Program-made: the position numbers and the translations under genes
Notes under the pieces: generated by a model
The model's database searches: none
What the model was told of the DNA's origin: nothing
The model's input: only the letters and a program-made list of their open reading frames with translations
NCBI GenBank assembly: GCA_965214495.1
Contig: OZ243958.1
Coordinates: forward strand, 744,001-808,000
Length of the DNA: 64,000 nt
Source: JANQOH01 sp965214495
Lineage (GTDB): Bacteria; Pseudomonadota; Alphaproteobacteria; UBA7887
Reading direction: 5' to 3'
Shown: positions 28,746-36,489 of the stretch, piece after piece
How the letters are laid out: each line of letters starts with the position of its first letter
Numbering within the stretch: position 1 is the first letter of the stretch

Positions 28746-28880
28746 TCAGGCCGAGAGGCGCTTGCGCCCCTTGGCCCGGCGTCGCGACAGCACCCGCTTG
28801 CCGCCGACGCTCGCCATGCGAGCGCGGAAGCCGTGCCGTCGCTTGCGCACGAGAACACTTGGTTGATAGGTCCGCTTCAC
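28746..28880 (-). CDS. rpmH: 50S ribosomal protein L34
   Basis: A 44-codon gene. It starts with GTG at 28880 after a GGAGGGA site. The product begins V-KRTYQPS and contains KRRHGFRARMAS and GKRVLSRRRAKGRKRLSA, the full L34 signature. It heads the rpmH-rnpA-yidD-yidC-engB-argB operon. Confidence 0.97.
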   Translation of the reverse strand: MKRTYQPSVLVRKRRHGFRARMASVGGKRVLSRRRAKGRKRLSA

Positions 28881-28921
28881 CAGCTTCCCTCCGTCGCGTG
28901 CGGGTCATCGAACCGCGCCGC

Positions 28922-28950
28922 TGTATAAGGCCGCACCACGGCCGGGTCAA
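28922..28950 (-). promoter_or_regulatory. Predicted sigma-70 promoter of rpmH operon
   Basis: Reading the minus strand: TTGACC at 28950-28945, a 17-base spacer, then TATACA at 28927-28922, about 40 bases before the rpmH GTG. The -35 box overlaps the stop codon of the upstream uracil-DNA glycosylase-like gene. Both hexamers are close to consensus. Confidence 0.7.
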
Positions 28951-29666
28951 CGATTTGTCGGCGTTCGCCGCGTCGCACACCGATCCATGTGCGTTTGCTT
29001 TATTACCGCCTCGATTTCCCGTCGAAATCGGGTTGCGCCTCCGTTGGACGGATGCCGGACGTGGCACGGGTCGCCGTAGTCGGAGAGAAGTCGCCGGCTG
29101 ATACTTCCCATGGCGATCGGGTGCGCGTCGGGATAAAGAGCAAGAAAATCTCCCAAATGGCGCCGCGAGGCATCCTGTTCGTGCTGCGCCGGCGTGCGGT
29201 TGGTCAGCATTCCGCCGGTTCGACGATACGGATGCCAGGGCACTGCGTTCCAGAGCACAAAATCGAGGGGGTGCAAGCCCAACGTCAATAACCGGCTCCA
29301 AACGATCGTCGCCGTGGGTTCGGTAAATCCCCAACAGCGGACGGATTTCACGTCGGAAGCCTGAACACGAGACGTTCGCTGTGGCTTGAGACCCGGCAGA
29401 ATGTCGCGAGGGTGAATGTCGAGCGCCGTTCGATAGCCCAGAAGAATCCGTTCCGAGGTCATGGCAATGCCGGTGAAACGCCCTCCTTGATAGCCGAGCG
29501 CCTCGGCGATCAACAGATACCGGGCCTGCCCCTGCCGCACCGACAGATAGCGGACGAGCTGGCGCCGGCGGATGCCGGGCGAATCGTCCGATACATCTCT
29601 CTCCCGGTCATGGTGGTACCACGGGTTGAAAAGCGCGCCGCCGGGCGTTCGCGCCAGACTGGCCAC
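28947..29666 (-). CDS. Uracil-DNA glycosylase superfamily protein
   Basis: About 239 residues from GTG 29666. The UDG-fold features are FTGIAMTSERILLG, the TEPTATIVWSRLL segment, then LWNAVPWHPYR and NRTPAQHE. The WNAVPWHPY block is typical of a uracil-DNA glycosylase-related family in Proteobacteria. Role inferred: base excision repair. The same frame looks protein-like for about 60 bases upstream of 29666 (an IADDRNAAEAFVA-type segment) but no ATG, GTG or TTG is present there, so the true N-terminus is uncertain. It shares orientation with rpmH and degP. Confidence 0.8.
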   Translation of the reverse strand: MASLARTPGGALFNPWYHHDRERDVSDDSPGIRRRQLVRYLSVRQGQARYLLIAEALGYQGGRFTGIAMTSERILLGYRTALDIHPRDILPGLKPQRTSRVQASDVKSVRCWGFTEPTATIVWSRLLTLGLHPLDFVLWNAVPWHPYRRTGGMLTNRTPAQHEQDASRRHLGDFLALYPDAHPIAMGSISRRLLSDYGDPCHVRHPSNGGATRFRREIEAVIKQTHMDRCATRRTPTNR

Positions 29667-29787
29667 GAATGCCTCTGCCGCGTTGCGATCATCGGCTATG
29701 CCGCGGTCCTGTCGGGTTGGAGTATCGAGCCGGAACCTGTGCGTCCGCCGCCGGGGGCCCCGCCGGGCACAGCGGCCCGGATGGCTG

Positions 29788-31251
29788 TCAGCTATCCAGT
29801 AGCCGAACCGCGATGAACTGCAAATCGCCCTTCCGGTCGAGCAGCAGCAGCACCGTGTTTTTGTCCTCGTCCCGATGCGCTTCGATCTTCGACGCGACTT
29901 CGGCAGGGGTGGAAACCTCCTCCTGGCCTACCTCGATGATGATGTCGCCCGGCCGCAAACCTTTCTCGGCGGCCGCGGACGCGGCATCGACGGCGACCAC
30001 CATGACCCCCGTGGTTTCTCCATCGATCTCGAATTCGGTGCGCAGCTCGTCGGTCAGAGCCGACAGGGTCAGCCCGAGTGCGGGAACCTCGCGCACCACC
30101 GGTTCGTCTTCCTCCGGCGGCGTCAGCGCTGCGGCGCGCACCTCGCCTTCGTCGAGTCGACCGACCTCGACATTCATACGAATTTCCCTGCCGTCGCGCC
30201 ATACGACCATTTCAACTTCCTTGCCGATCTCGGTTTCGGCCACGATGCGCGGCAGGCGGCGCATCGTTTCGACCTTCTTACCGTCGAAGGCAAGCACCAC
30301 GTCGCCCGCCTCGATACCCGCGGTTTCGGCGGGACTGTCGGCGCTCACGCTCGCCACCAGCGCGCCGGCAGTGGCGTCGAGACCGAGGCTCTCGGCGAGG
30401 TCGTCGGTCACGGTCTGGATTCGGACGCCGAGCCAGCCCCGCCGCGTTTCGCCAAAATCGTGCAATTGCAGCACCACGTTGCGCGCCAGATTCGCCGGCA
30501 CCGCGAAGCCGATGCCCACGCTGCCCCCGGACGGCGAATAGATTGCGGTGTTGATGCCGATGACCTCACCCTTCATGTCGAACAGGGGGCCGCCGGAATT
30601 ACCGCGGTTGATCGAGGCGTCGGTCTGAATGAAATCGTCGAACGGGCCGGCATTGATGTCGCGGGCGCGTGCCGAGACGATACCTGCGGTCACCGTGTTC
30701 CCGAGACCGAACGGATTGCCGATGGCGACCACCCAATTGCCGACTTGCGCGGTATCGGAATCTCCCCATCTGGCCGCTTCGAGCGGCTCTGGCGGATCGA
30801 CCCTGAGCAGAGCGATGTCGGTCTTGGGATCGCGGCCGACCACGCGCGCCGGAAGCGAGTCGCCACCGGAGAACGTGACGGTGATCTCCGACGCGTCGGC
30901 GATGACGTGATTGTTGGTGACGATCAGACCGCCGGCGCCGATGACGAACCCGGACCCGAGCGATGTCGTACGTGGCATCGGCCGGCGCTGCGGCTGTTCG
31001 CCGCGATCCTCGAAATACCGGCGGAAGAATTCTTCGAACGGCGATCCCGGGGGCATGTTCGGCGCGCCGGTGGCCTGCGGCTCCTGACTCGTCGAGATAT
31101 TGACCACGGACGGCACCAGACGCTCGGCGAGATCGGCGAAATCGGGCGGACCCGCCTCCGCGCGCGCGAGATCGGGGAGGATAACGGCGAGAACGACAGC
31201 GAAACCGCTTCTCGCAACGGATGCGAGCGACAACGAACCGAAGCCTGACAT
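29788..31251 (-). CDS. degP: Periplasmic serine protease DegP/HtrA (Do family)
   Basis: A 487-residue exported protease and chaperone. N-terminal signal region (residues about 1-32, ending LARAEA), trypsin-like domain with His115 (TNNHVI), Asp145 (KTDIALLR) and Ser219 (GNSGGPL), then two PDZ domains at about 280-370 and 400-485. ATG 31251 is preceded by AAGAAGG. It degrades misfolded envelope proteins. Located after hflK-hflC-DUF2065, a conserved alphaproteobacterial arrangement of membrane quality control genes. Confidence 0.95.
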   Translation of the reverse strand: MSGFGSLSLASVARSGFAVVLAVILPDLARAEAGPPDFADLAERLVPSVVNISTSQEPQATGAPNMPPGSPFEEFFRRYFEDRGEQPQRRPMPRTTSLGSGFVIGAGGLIVTNNHVIADASEITVTFSGGDSLPARVVGRDPKTDIALLRVDPPEPLEAARWGDSDTAQVGNWVVAIGNPFGLGNTVTAGIVSARARDINAGPFDDFIQTDASINRGNSGGPLFDMKGEVIGINTAIYSPSGGSVGIGFAVPANLARNVVLQLHDFGETRRGWLGVRIQTVTDDLAESLGLDATAGALVASVSADSPAETAGIEAGDVVLAFDGKKVETMRRLPRIVAETEIGKEVEMVVWRDGREIRMNVEVGRLDEGEVRAAALTPPEEDEPVVREVPALGLTLSALTDELRTEFEIDGETTGVMVVAVDAASAAAEKGLRPGDIIIEVGQEEVSTPAEVASKIEAHRDEDKNTVLLLLDRKGDLQFIAVRLLDS

Positions 31252-31323
31252 CGCGAACAACCTTCTTTCCAACCTGTTGCCGTCGAACTTAAGGACCGGG
31301 GCGCACCGATTCAAGCCGACCGC

Positions 31324-31509
31324 TCAACTTCGGATCAGCCAGACGAGAAGAACGCCGACCGACGCCGAACCGAGGCCGGCAATGCGCAGAAACGCCGGCG
31401 GCAACTCCTTGAGCCGATCGGCAAGGCGTTGCAGACGGTCGGAGAACAGCGCCAGGAGCACTCCCTCGAAAACCAGCATCAGGGCCAGCGCCGTCAGCAG
31501 GTCGCGCAT
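31324..31509 (-). CDS. DUF2065 (YjeT-like) small membrane protein
   Basis: A 61-residue protein with two hydrophobic helices (DLLTALALMLVFEGVLLALF and the C-terminal LRIAGLGSASVGVLLVWLI) joined by a basic loop. DUF2065 proteins have this layout and are commonly encoded beside hflC. No function is established. It lies 24 bases after hflC and 72 before degP. Confidence 0.9.
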   Translation of the reverse strand: MRDLLTALALMLVFEGVLLALFSDRLQRLADRLKELPPAFLRIAGLGSASVGVLLVWLIRS

Positions 31510-31533
31510 GACGCGGACGCACGTCGGGGCGGC

Positions 31534-32424
31534 CTACGGTCCTGCGCCCGCTTCCACGCCGCCGCGGATGTCGCCGAAATACCGGAAGAAATCGCTGTCT
31601 GGCGACAACACCATCGTGGTGCCCTCGCTGCCGAGCGCCTCCTGGTAGGCTTGCATAGAGCGATAGAAGGCGAAGAAGTCCGGGTCCCGGCCGAACGCCT
31701 CGGCGAAGATGCGGTTCGACTCGCCTTCGCCCTCGCCGCGCAGTATCTGCGCGTCGCGCTCGGCCTCGGCAAGGATGACGACGCGGGCCCGGTCGGCTTC
31801 GGCGCGGATGGTGAGCGATTCCTGATTGCCCTTCGCGCGCAGTTCGGCCGCTTCTTGTTCGCGTTCGGTCTGCATGCGCCGGAAAATCGCCTCCGAGTTC
31901 GCCGTCGGCAGGTCGGCGCGCTTGATTCGCACGTCCCTGACCTCGATGCCGAACGCCGACGCTTCTTCCCGCGTATTTTCGGTGATCTGGCGCATGAGTC
32001 TGCCGCGGTCGGCCGAAATCGCCGATTGCAGCGGCACCTGTCCGAGGACGCGGCGAATGTTCGAGTTGATGATCGCCGCGAGCCGCGGCCGCAGCAACCG
32101 TTCGTCGCCGACCGTCTGGAAATAGAGCAGCGGTTCGGTGATGCGGTAGCGGGCGAACGCATCGACCACGAGGCGCTTCTGGTCCGACGCGATGACCTCT
32201 TCCGCAGGGGCATCGTAATCGAGCAGGCGCCGGTCGAAGATCAATACCTCCTGCAGGAAGGGAACTTTCGCATACAGGCCGGGTTTCGAGACCTGCCGCT
32301 TGAACTCGCCGAATTGCAGCACCAGCGCCTGTTCGCGCTGCTCCACGGTGAACAGCGCCGTCCACAAGCCTATGGCGATGACGACCGCGACGACAACGGC
32401 GAACAATTTGAGGAATCCGCTCAT
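31534..32424 (-). CDS. hflC: Protease modulator HflC
   Basis: A 296-residue SPFH/prohibitin-domain protein with one N-terminal membrane helix (residues 6-24). Together with HflK it forms the periplasmic cage around the FtsH protease. Recognisable blocks are VEQREQALVLQFGEF, PGLYAKVPFLQEV and the DARYRI-like ARYRITEPLLYF. Its ATG overlaps the hflK stop by four bases (ATGA). Confidence 0.95.
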   Translation of the reverse strand: MSGFLKLFAVVVAVVIAIGLWTALFTVEQREQALVLQFGEFKRQVSKPGLYAKVPFLQEVLIFDRRLLDYDAPAEEVIASDQKRLVVDAFARYRITEPLLYFQTVGDERLLRPRLAAIINSNIRRVLGQVPLQSAISADRGRLMRQITENTREEASAFGIEVRDVRIKRADLPTANSEAIFRRMQTEREQEAAELRAKGNQESLTIRAEADRARVVILAEAERDAQILRGEGEGESNRIFAEAFGRDPDFFAFYRSMQAYQEALGSEGTTMVLSPDSDFFRYFGDIRGGVEAGAGP

Positions 32425-33530
32425 TGCAGCGTCTCCGTTCCGCGGCTCGCGGCCGCGCGTCTCTGGATTTCGGGCAACGGCAAATAGGGCACGACGCCGC
32501 TCGACCCTTCGGCGGAACTGTCGATGATGATCTTGTTCATGTCGCGCAGCACCGCTTCCAGGGTTTCGAGATAGATGCGCCGCCGGGTCACGTCCGTGGC
32601 CAGCAGATATTGCTCGTGGACCGCGACGAACCGGCTCGCCGCCCCGCCGGCGTGCGCCACGACCTGTTCCTTGTAGGCTTGAGCCTCGTTGCGCAACTGC
32701 GCTGCCTGCCCGTTCGCCTTCGGCACGATACTGTTCTGGTAGGCCTGCGCCTCGTTGATGGCGCGCTCGAGGTCCGCGCGGGCGCGCTGGACGTCACGAT
32801 AGGCCTCGATTACGGCCGCCGGCGGGTCGGCGCGCTGGAGCAGGAGCTCGGTGATCGCAATCCCCGACTCGTATTCGTCGAGGATCGATTGCAGCAGCGC
32901 CCGCGCCTCCGAGGCCACGACCTGGCGCCCTTCCGCGAGCGCCGATGCGATCTCCGAGCTGCCGATCACTTCGCGCATCGCGCTCTCGGCCGCTGCCTTC
33001 ACGGTTTCGTTGGGGTTGCGGACGTTGAACACGAAGCGGTCGGCTTCCTTGACCTGCCACTGGACGACGAAGCTGATGTCGATGATGTTCTCGTCGCCCG
33101 TCAGCATCAGACTCTCTTCTTCGAAGGCGCGGCCGTCCTGGTCGCCGATCTGCGCGCGGCGCACGGTCAGCACGGGCACTTTGATCACCTTCTCGATCGG
33201 GTATGGCATATGCCAGTGCAGACCGGGCGCGGTGTTCCTGTCATGCTCGCCGAACCGGAGCACGAGACCCTGTTCCTCCGGCGCGATCGTGTAAACGCCG
33301 CTCGCGCCCCACAGAAACAGCAGCACCACCACCGCGAGAGCGATGCCCGCGGCGCCCAGGCCGCCGGGCAACAAATTGCGCACACGATCCTGTCCGCGGC
33401 GCAGAATCTCGGTGAGGTCCGGGCCTTGCGGGCCCCCGCCGCCCCATGAGCCGCCGCCTCCGCCGTTGCCTCCGCCGCGCGGCCCCCAAGGCCCGCCGCT
33501 GCCGCCGCCGCCCTGATTGCTCCAAGGCAT
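32421..33530 (-). CDS. hflK: FtsH protease activity modulator HflK
   Basis: A 369-residue SPFH protein. The first about 38 residues are a Gly/Pro-rich cytoplasmic tail (GGGGSGGPWGPRGGG), then a membrane helix near 60-80 (GIALAVVVLLFLWGASGVY) and the SPFH domain starting with PEEQGLVLRFGEH. Forms the HflKC complex with the next gene, restraining FtsH. Divergent from apbC/mrp across a 137-bp gap. Confidence 0.95.
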   Translation of the reverse strand: MPWSNQGGGGSGGPWGPRGGGNGGGGGSWGGGGPQGPDLTEILRRGQDRVRNLLPGGLGAAGIALAVVVLLFLWGASGVYTIAPEEQGLVLRFGEHDRNTAPGLHWHMPYPIEKVIKVPVLTVRRAQIGDQDGRAFEEESLMLTGDENIIDISFVVQWQVKEADRFVFNVRNPNETVKAAAESAMREVIGSSEIASALAEGRQVVASEARALLQSILDEYESGIAITELLLQRADPPAAVIEAYRDVQRARADLERAINEAQAYQNSIVPKANGQAAQLRNEAQAYKEQVVAHAGGAASRFVAVHEQYLLATDVTRRRIYLETLEAVLRDMNKIIIDSSAEGSSGVVPYLPLPEIQRRAAASRGTETLQ

Positions 33531-33667
33531 GAACCGTTTCCTTTCGCGTGCGCCGTCGAAACGAACGGCGCGGTTTGCCGTGGCCGAATCCGCGAATTAT
33601 TAAGAGGCCGGCCGCATCGCCGCCGACGTACGGGCAGCATAGGGGTGGAACCTGGAGGTTTTCAAGC

Positions 33668-34753
33668 ATGGCGAATGTGACCCAGGCGGCGGTTCGCAGC
33701 GCGCTGAGAACCGTCGCCGCGGCCGGGCGGCGCGGCAACGTGGTCGATCTCGGCATGGTCTCGGAGATTTCGATCAGAGGCGGCAATGTCGGTTTCGCGA
33801 TCGAGATCGATCCTGACGAGCGCGCGGCAATGGAGGCCACCCGCCGCGCGTGCGAGGATGCGGTGCGGGCACTGCCGGGCGTGACCTCGGCGACGGCCGC
33901 GCTTACGGCGGAGGTCCGCAAGGTCCGGGAAGATGCCGCGCGCCCCCGGGGAGCCGGGGTGGGTGGCGTGGGCGCGATCGTGGCGGTGGCCAGCGGCAAG
34001 GGCGGTGTCGGCAAATCGACCGTCGCCGCCAATCTGACCGTCGCCCTCGCCGCGCTCGGCCAACGCGCGGGCCTGCTCGACGCCGACATCTACGGGCCGT
34101 CTCAACCGCGCTTGCTCGGCATCGCCGGGAAACCGAGGTCGCCGGACGGAAAGGTCATCGAGCCGCTCGAGAACTACGGTATTCCCTGCATGTCGATGGG
34201 ATTCCTCGTCGATGAGGAAACGCCGACGATCTGGCGCGGCCCGATGGTGCAGTCGGCGCTCCGGCAGATGCTGGACGATGTGCTATGGGGCGACCTGGAC
34301 GTTCTCGTCGTCGATATGCCGCCGGGAACGGGGGACGCGCAGCTCACCATGGCGCAGCGTGTGCCCCTCGCCGGCGCGGTCATCGTCTCGACCCCGCAGG
34401 ACCTCGCACTGCTGGACGCGCGCAAGGGCCTGAACATGTTTCGTAAGGTCGATGTGCCGGTGCTCGGCATCGTCGAGAACATGAGCGTTTTCGTCTGCCC
34501 CAACTGCGGCGAGTCGACGCATATTTTCGGCCGCGGCGGGGCGCGCGAGACTGCGGCCCGCATGAAGGTCGATTTTCTCGGTGAAGTACCGCTCGACCCG
34601 GTAATCCGCGAAACGTCGGACCGCGGCCGCCCGATCGTCGTTTCGTCTCCTGACGGCCCCCAGGCGCGGGCGTTCGTTTCCATCGCCGGGGGCGTGCTCG
34701 ACCGTTTGCGCAGCGGTGCCGGCAAACCGGCGCCGCGGATTGTGGTCCGGTAG
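33668..34753 (+). CDS. apbC: Iron-sulfur cluster carrier protein ApbC/Mrp
   Basis: A 361-residue P-loop ATPase that binds and transfers Fe-S clusters to apoproteins. An N-terminal MIP18/DUF59-like domain (about residues 1-90) precedes the Mrp domain with deviant Walker A GKGGVGKST, DADIYGPSQPRLLG and the cluster-binding CPNC pair in VCPNCGESTH. ATG 33668 follows GGAGG at nine bases; the frame is open upstream without protein-like content. Divergent from hflK. Confidence 0.95.
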   Translation: MANVTQAAVRSALRTVAAAGRRGNVVDLGMVSEISIRGGNVGFAIEIDPDERAAMEATRRACEDAVRALPGVTSATAALTAEVRKVREDAARPRGAGVGGVGAIVAVASGKGGVGKSTVAANLTVALAALGQRAGLLDADIYGPSQPRLLGIAGKPRSPDGKVIEPLENYGIPCMSMGFLVDEETPTIWRGPMVQSALRQMLDDVLWGDLDVLVVDMPPGTGDAQLTMAQRVPLAGAVIVSTPQDLALLDARKGLNMFRKVDVPVLGIVENMSVFVCPNCGESTHIFGRGGARETAARMKVDFLGEVPLDPVIRETSDRGRPIVVSSPDGPQARAFVSIAGGVLDRLRSGAGKPAPRIVVR

Positions 34754-34854
34754 GGGCATATCGTGGATCGGGAATTGTCGGTGGGCCGTCGGGCGGCTTG
34801 ATCCGCTGCCGATGGGGCCCATAACCCGAATCGGCAGAGCTGGGGGTGCGGGCC

Positions 34855-35817
34855 ATGGAGACGGACCGGCTGCATGACAGGCGAGCGCGCTTCGATGCAA
34901 TCCCCGTGCTGGATATCGCGCGTTTCCGGGGCTCCGGCGACCCGTGCGACGCGCCGGCGCGGGAGATCGACCGGGCGCTTTCCAATGTCGGCTTCTTCTA
35001 TCTGCGCGGCCATGGCGTGCCGGCGGCCCTGACCGCCGCCGCCTTCGACGCGGCGCGGGCGTTCTTTGCCCTGCCGGCGGAGACGAAGCAGGCGGTGCAT
35101 CTGGCGCGGTCGGGCGATGCGCTGCGCGGCTACACCGAACTCGCCGGCGAAAACACAGCCCCCGGCGAGGCGATCGACATCAAGGAATGTTTCGACGTCG
35201 GCCTGGAATATCCCGGCCTCGCGGGACCGTTCCAGGGAACCAATCAATGGCCGGCGCTGGCGGGCTTCCGCCCGGCCGTCGAGGCCCATTTACAGGCGAT
35301 GGCGACCCTCGGCCGGACGCTGCTCCGCGCTATCGCGGTGAGTCTCGACCTCGAACCGGAGTTCTTTCGTCCGCTGATGCGGCGCCCGATCGTGATCCAG
35401 CGGCTGCTGCGCTACCCCGCGGCGGCCGACGAGATCGGAGCCGGGGCACATACCGACTACGGTTTGCTCACCATCCTGGCCCAGGACGAAACGGGCGGCC
35501 TTCAAGTGCGGAACCGCGACGGGGAGTGGATCGACGCCCCGCCGCTGCCCGGAACCTTCGTCGTCAATATCGCCGACCTGATGCAACGGCTCACCAACGA
35601 CCGCTATCTTGCCAACATGCACCGGGTGCGGAACGCATCCGGGCGCGACCGTTATTCCCTGCCATGCTTCGTCGATTGCGACGCCGATGCGGTCATTGCG
35701 CCGCTCGCGGCTTTCACAGGTCCGGAGAACCCGGCCGCCTGGCCGCCGGTAACCGCGGGCGCCCATAAATTCGCCCGTTATCGCGCGAGCTACGCGCATC
35801 TCGACACCGCCGGTTAG
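34855..35817 (+). CDS. 2-oxoglutarate/Fe(II)-dependent oxygenase (isopenicillin N synthase family)
   Basis: A 320-residue oxygenase of the IPNS/plant-type 2OG family. N-terminal DIOX_N domain with NVGFFYLRGHGVP, then the double-stranded beta-helix with iron ligands His199, Asp201 (HTDYG) and His256 (NMHRV), and the 2OG-binding Arg266-x-Ser268 (RYS). The start is ATG 34855; GTG 34846 is an alternative. Members hydroxylate or ring-close small molecules; the substrate is unknown. It ends facing the dld 3' fragment. Confidence 0.9.
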   Translation: METDRLHDRRARFDAIPVLDIARFRGSGDPCDAPAREIDRALSNVGFFYLRGHGVPAALTAAAFDAARAFFALPAETKQAVHLARSGDALRGYTELAGENTAPGEAIDIKECFDVGLEYPGLAGPFQGTNQWPALAGFRPAVEAHLQAMATLGRTLLRAIAVSLDLEPEFFRPLMRRPIVIQRLLRYPAAADEIGAGAHTDYGLLTILAQDETGGLQVRNRDGEWIDAPPLPGTFVVNIADLMQRLTNDRYLANMHRVRNASGRDRYSLPCFVDCDADAVIAPLAAFTGPENPAAWPPVTAGAHKFARYRASYAHLDTAG

Positions 35818-35855
35818 CGCAGCCGGTTCGACCTGTCACAGGCAGCCAGCCGAGA

Positions 35856-35899
35856 GAACCCCGCTTGCCGAGGCGGCTTACCCGTCCGATCCGGGGTTC
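35856..35899. terminator. Possible bidirectional terminator hairpin between convergent genes
   Basis: GAACCCCG at 35856-35863 is the exact reverse complement of CGGGGTTC at 35892-35899, and the intervening segment holds its own small palindrome GCCG-AGG-CGGC (35867-35877). It lies between the plus-strand oxygenase gene and the minus-strand dld remnant. An imperfect T-rich stretch follows on the plus strand after 35910. Function is inferred. Confidence 0.4.
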
Positions 35900-35963
35900 G
35901 TGTGCTATCCGATGATTTTCCTTTGGCATTCAGATATTAAAGCGTTTATTCCGACCTTATCCT

Positions 35964-36250
35964 CTACACGCGCAGCACCTTTCCGGGGTTCATGACATTG
36001 TCGGGGTCGAGCGCTTTCTTGATCGCCCGCATCACCGACACGCCGTCGCCGCATTCGGCGTTGAGATAGCCGATCTTGCCATAGCCGATGCCGTGCTCGC
36101 CGGTGCAGGTGCCTCCCATGCTCAACGCCCGTGCGATCAATCTGTCGTGCAGCGCATCGGCCTGCGCCAGATGCGCGTCGTTGTCCGGGTCGATCATGTA
36201 GCCGACGTGGAAATTGCCGTCGCCCACATGGCCGGCGAGCGGCGCCGCAA
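35964..36250 (-). pseudogene. 3' part of split dld (FAD-linked D-lactate dehydrogenase family)
   Basis: About 95 codons that encode the C-terminal end of a GlcD/Dld-type FAD-linked oxidase: GHVGDGNFHVGYMIDP, then GGTCTGEHGIGYGK and ending NPGKVLRV. The frame remains open to 36707 but residues before the APLAGHVGDG segment are low-complexity and unlike the family. The missing N-terminal part, on the same strand, is at about 38076-39168. Left junction near 36246-36262. Together they would make a normal gene of about 460 codons lacking only some ten codons, so it was broken by insertion of the intervening block. The 3' fragment has no start of its own. Confidence 0.85.
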
Positions 36251-36261
36251 AGGGAGCGCTC

Positions 36262-36474
36262 CGGTTGTCCTCCGACCCCGACGCCCTGTTCCGGCGGCTG
36301 GTGCGGGAATATGGCCGCCTGTGCGGCGCCTGGCCGGCTGCGGAAGCCATGAAGATCGACGATGTGATCGACCCGGCGGAAACCCGCCCGCGCCTTGCCG
36401 AAGCCCTTGGCCGCGCCGAACTGCGCCGCACCGGGGCGCCGGGCCCGACATGGCGCCGCGGCGTGATGCCCTGA
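36262..36474 (+). pseudogene. C-terminal fragment of an acyl-CoA carboxyltransferase
   Basis: A plus-strand frame of about 70 codons ending at 36474 resembles the end of a biotin-dependent carboxyltransferase (PccB/MmdA type): AAEAMKIDDVIDPAETRPRL matches the family pattern of a D-VIDP-x-ETR motif near the C-terminus. The rest of the gene is absent; it is cut at about 36250 where dld sequence begins. The intact carboxyltransferase at the right end of the window has the related HELIDPRETRPML, but this fragment is a different protein. Homology is by motif only. Confidence 0.55.
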
Positions 36475-36489
36475 GCGGGCGGGGCGGGT

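Noticed and set aside
29875..31248. 457-codon plus-strand ORF opposite degP
   Set aside because: Full antisense of degP, which has an intact catalytic triad and PDZ domains.
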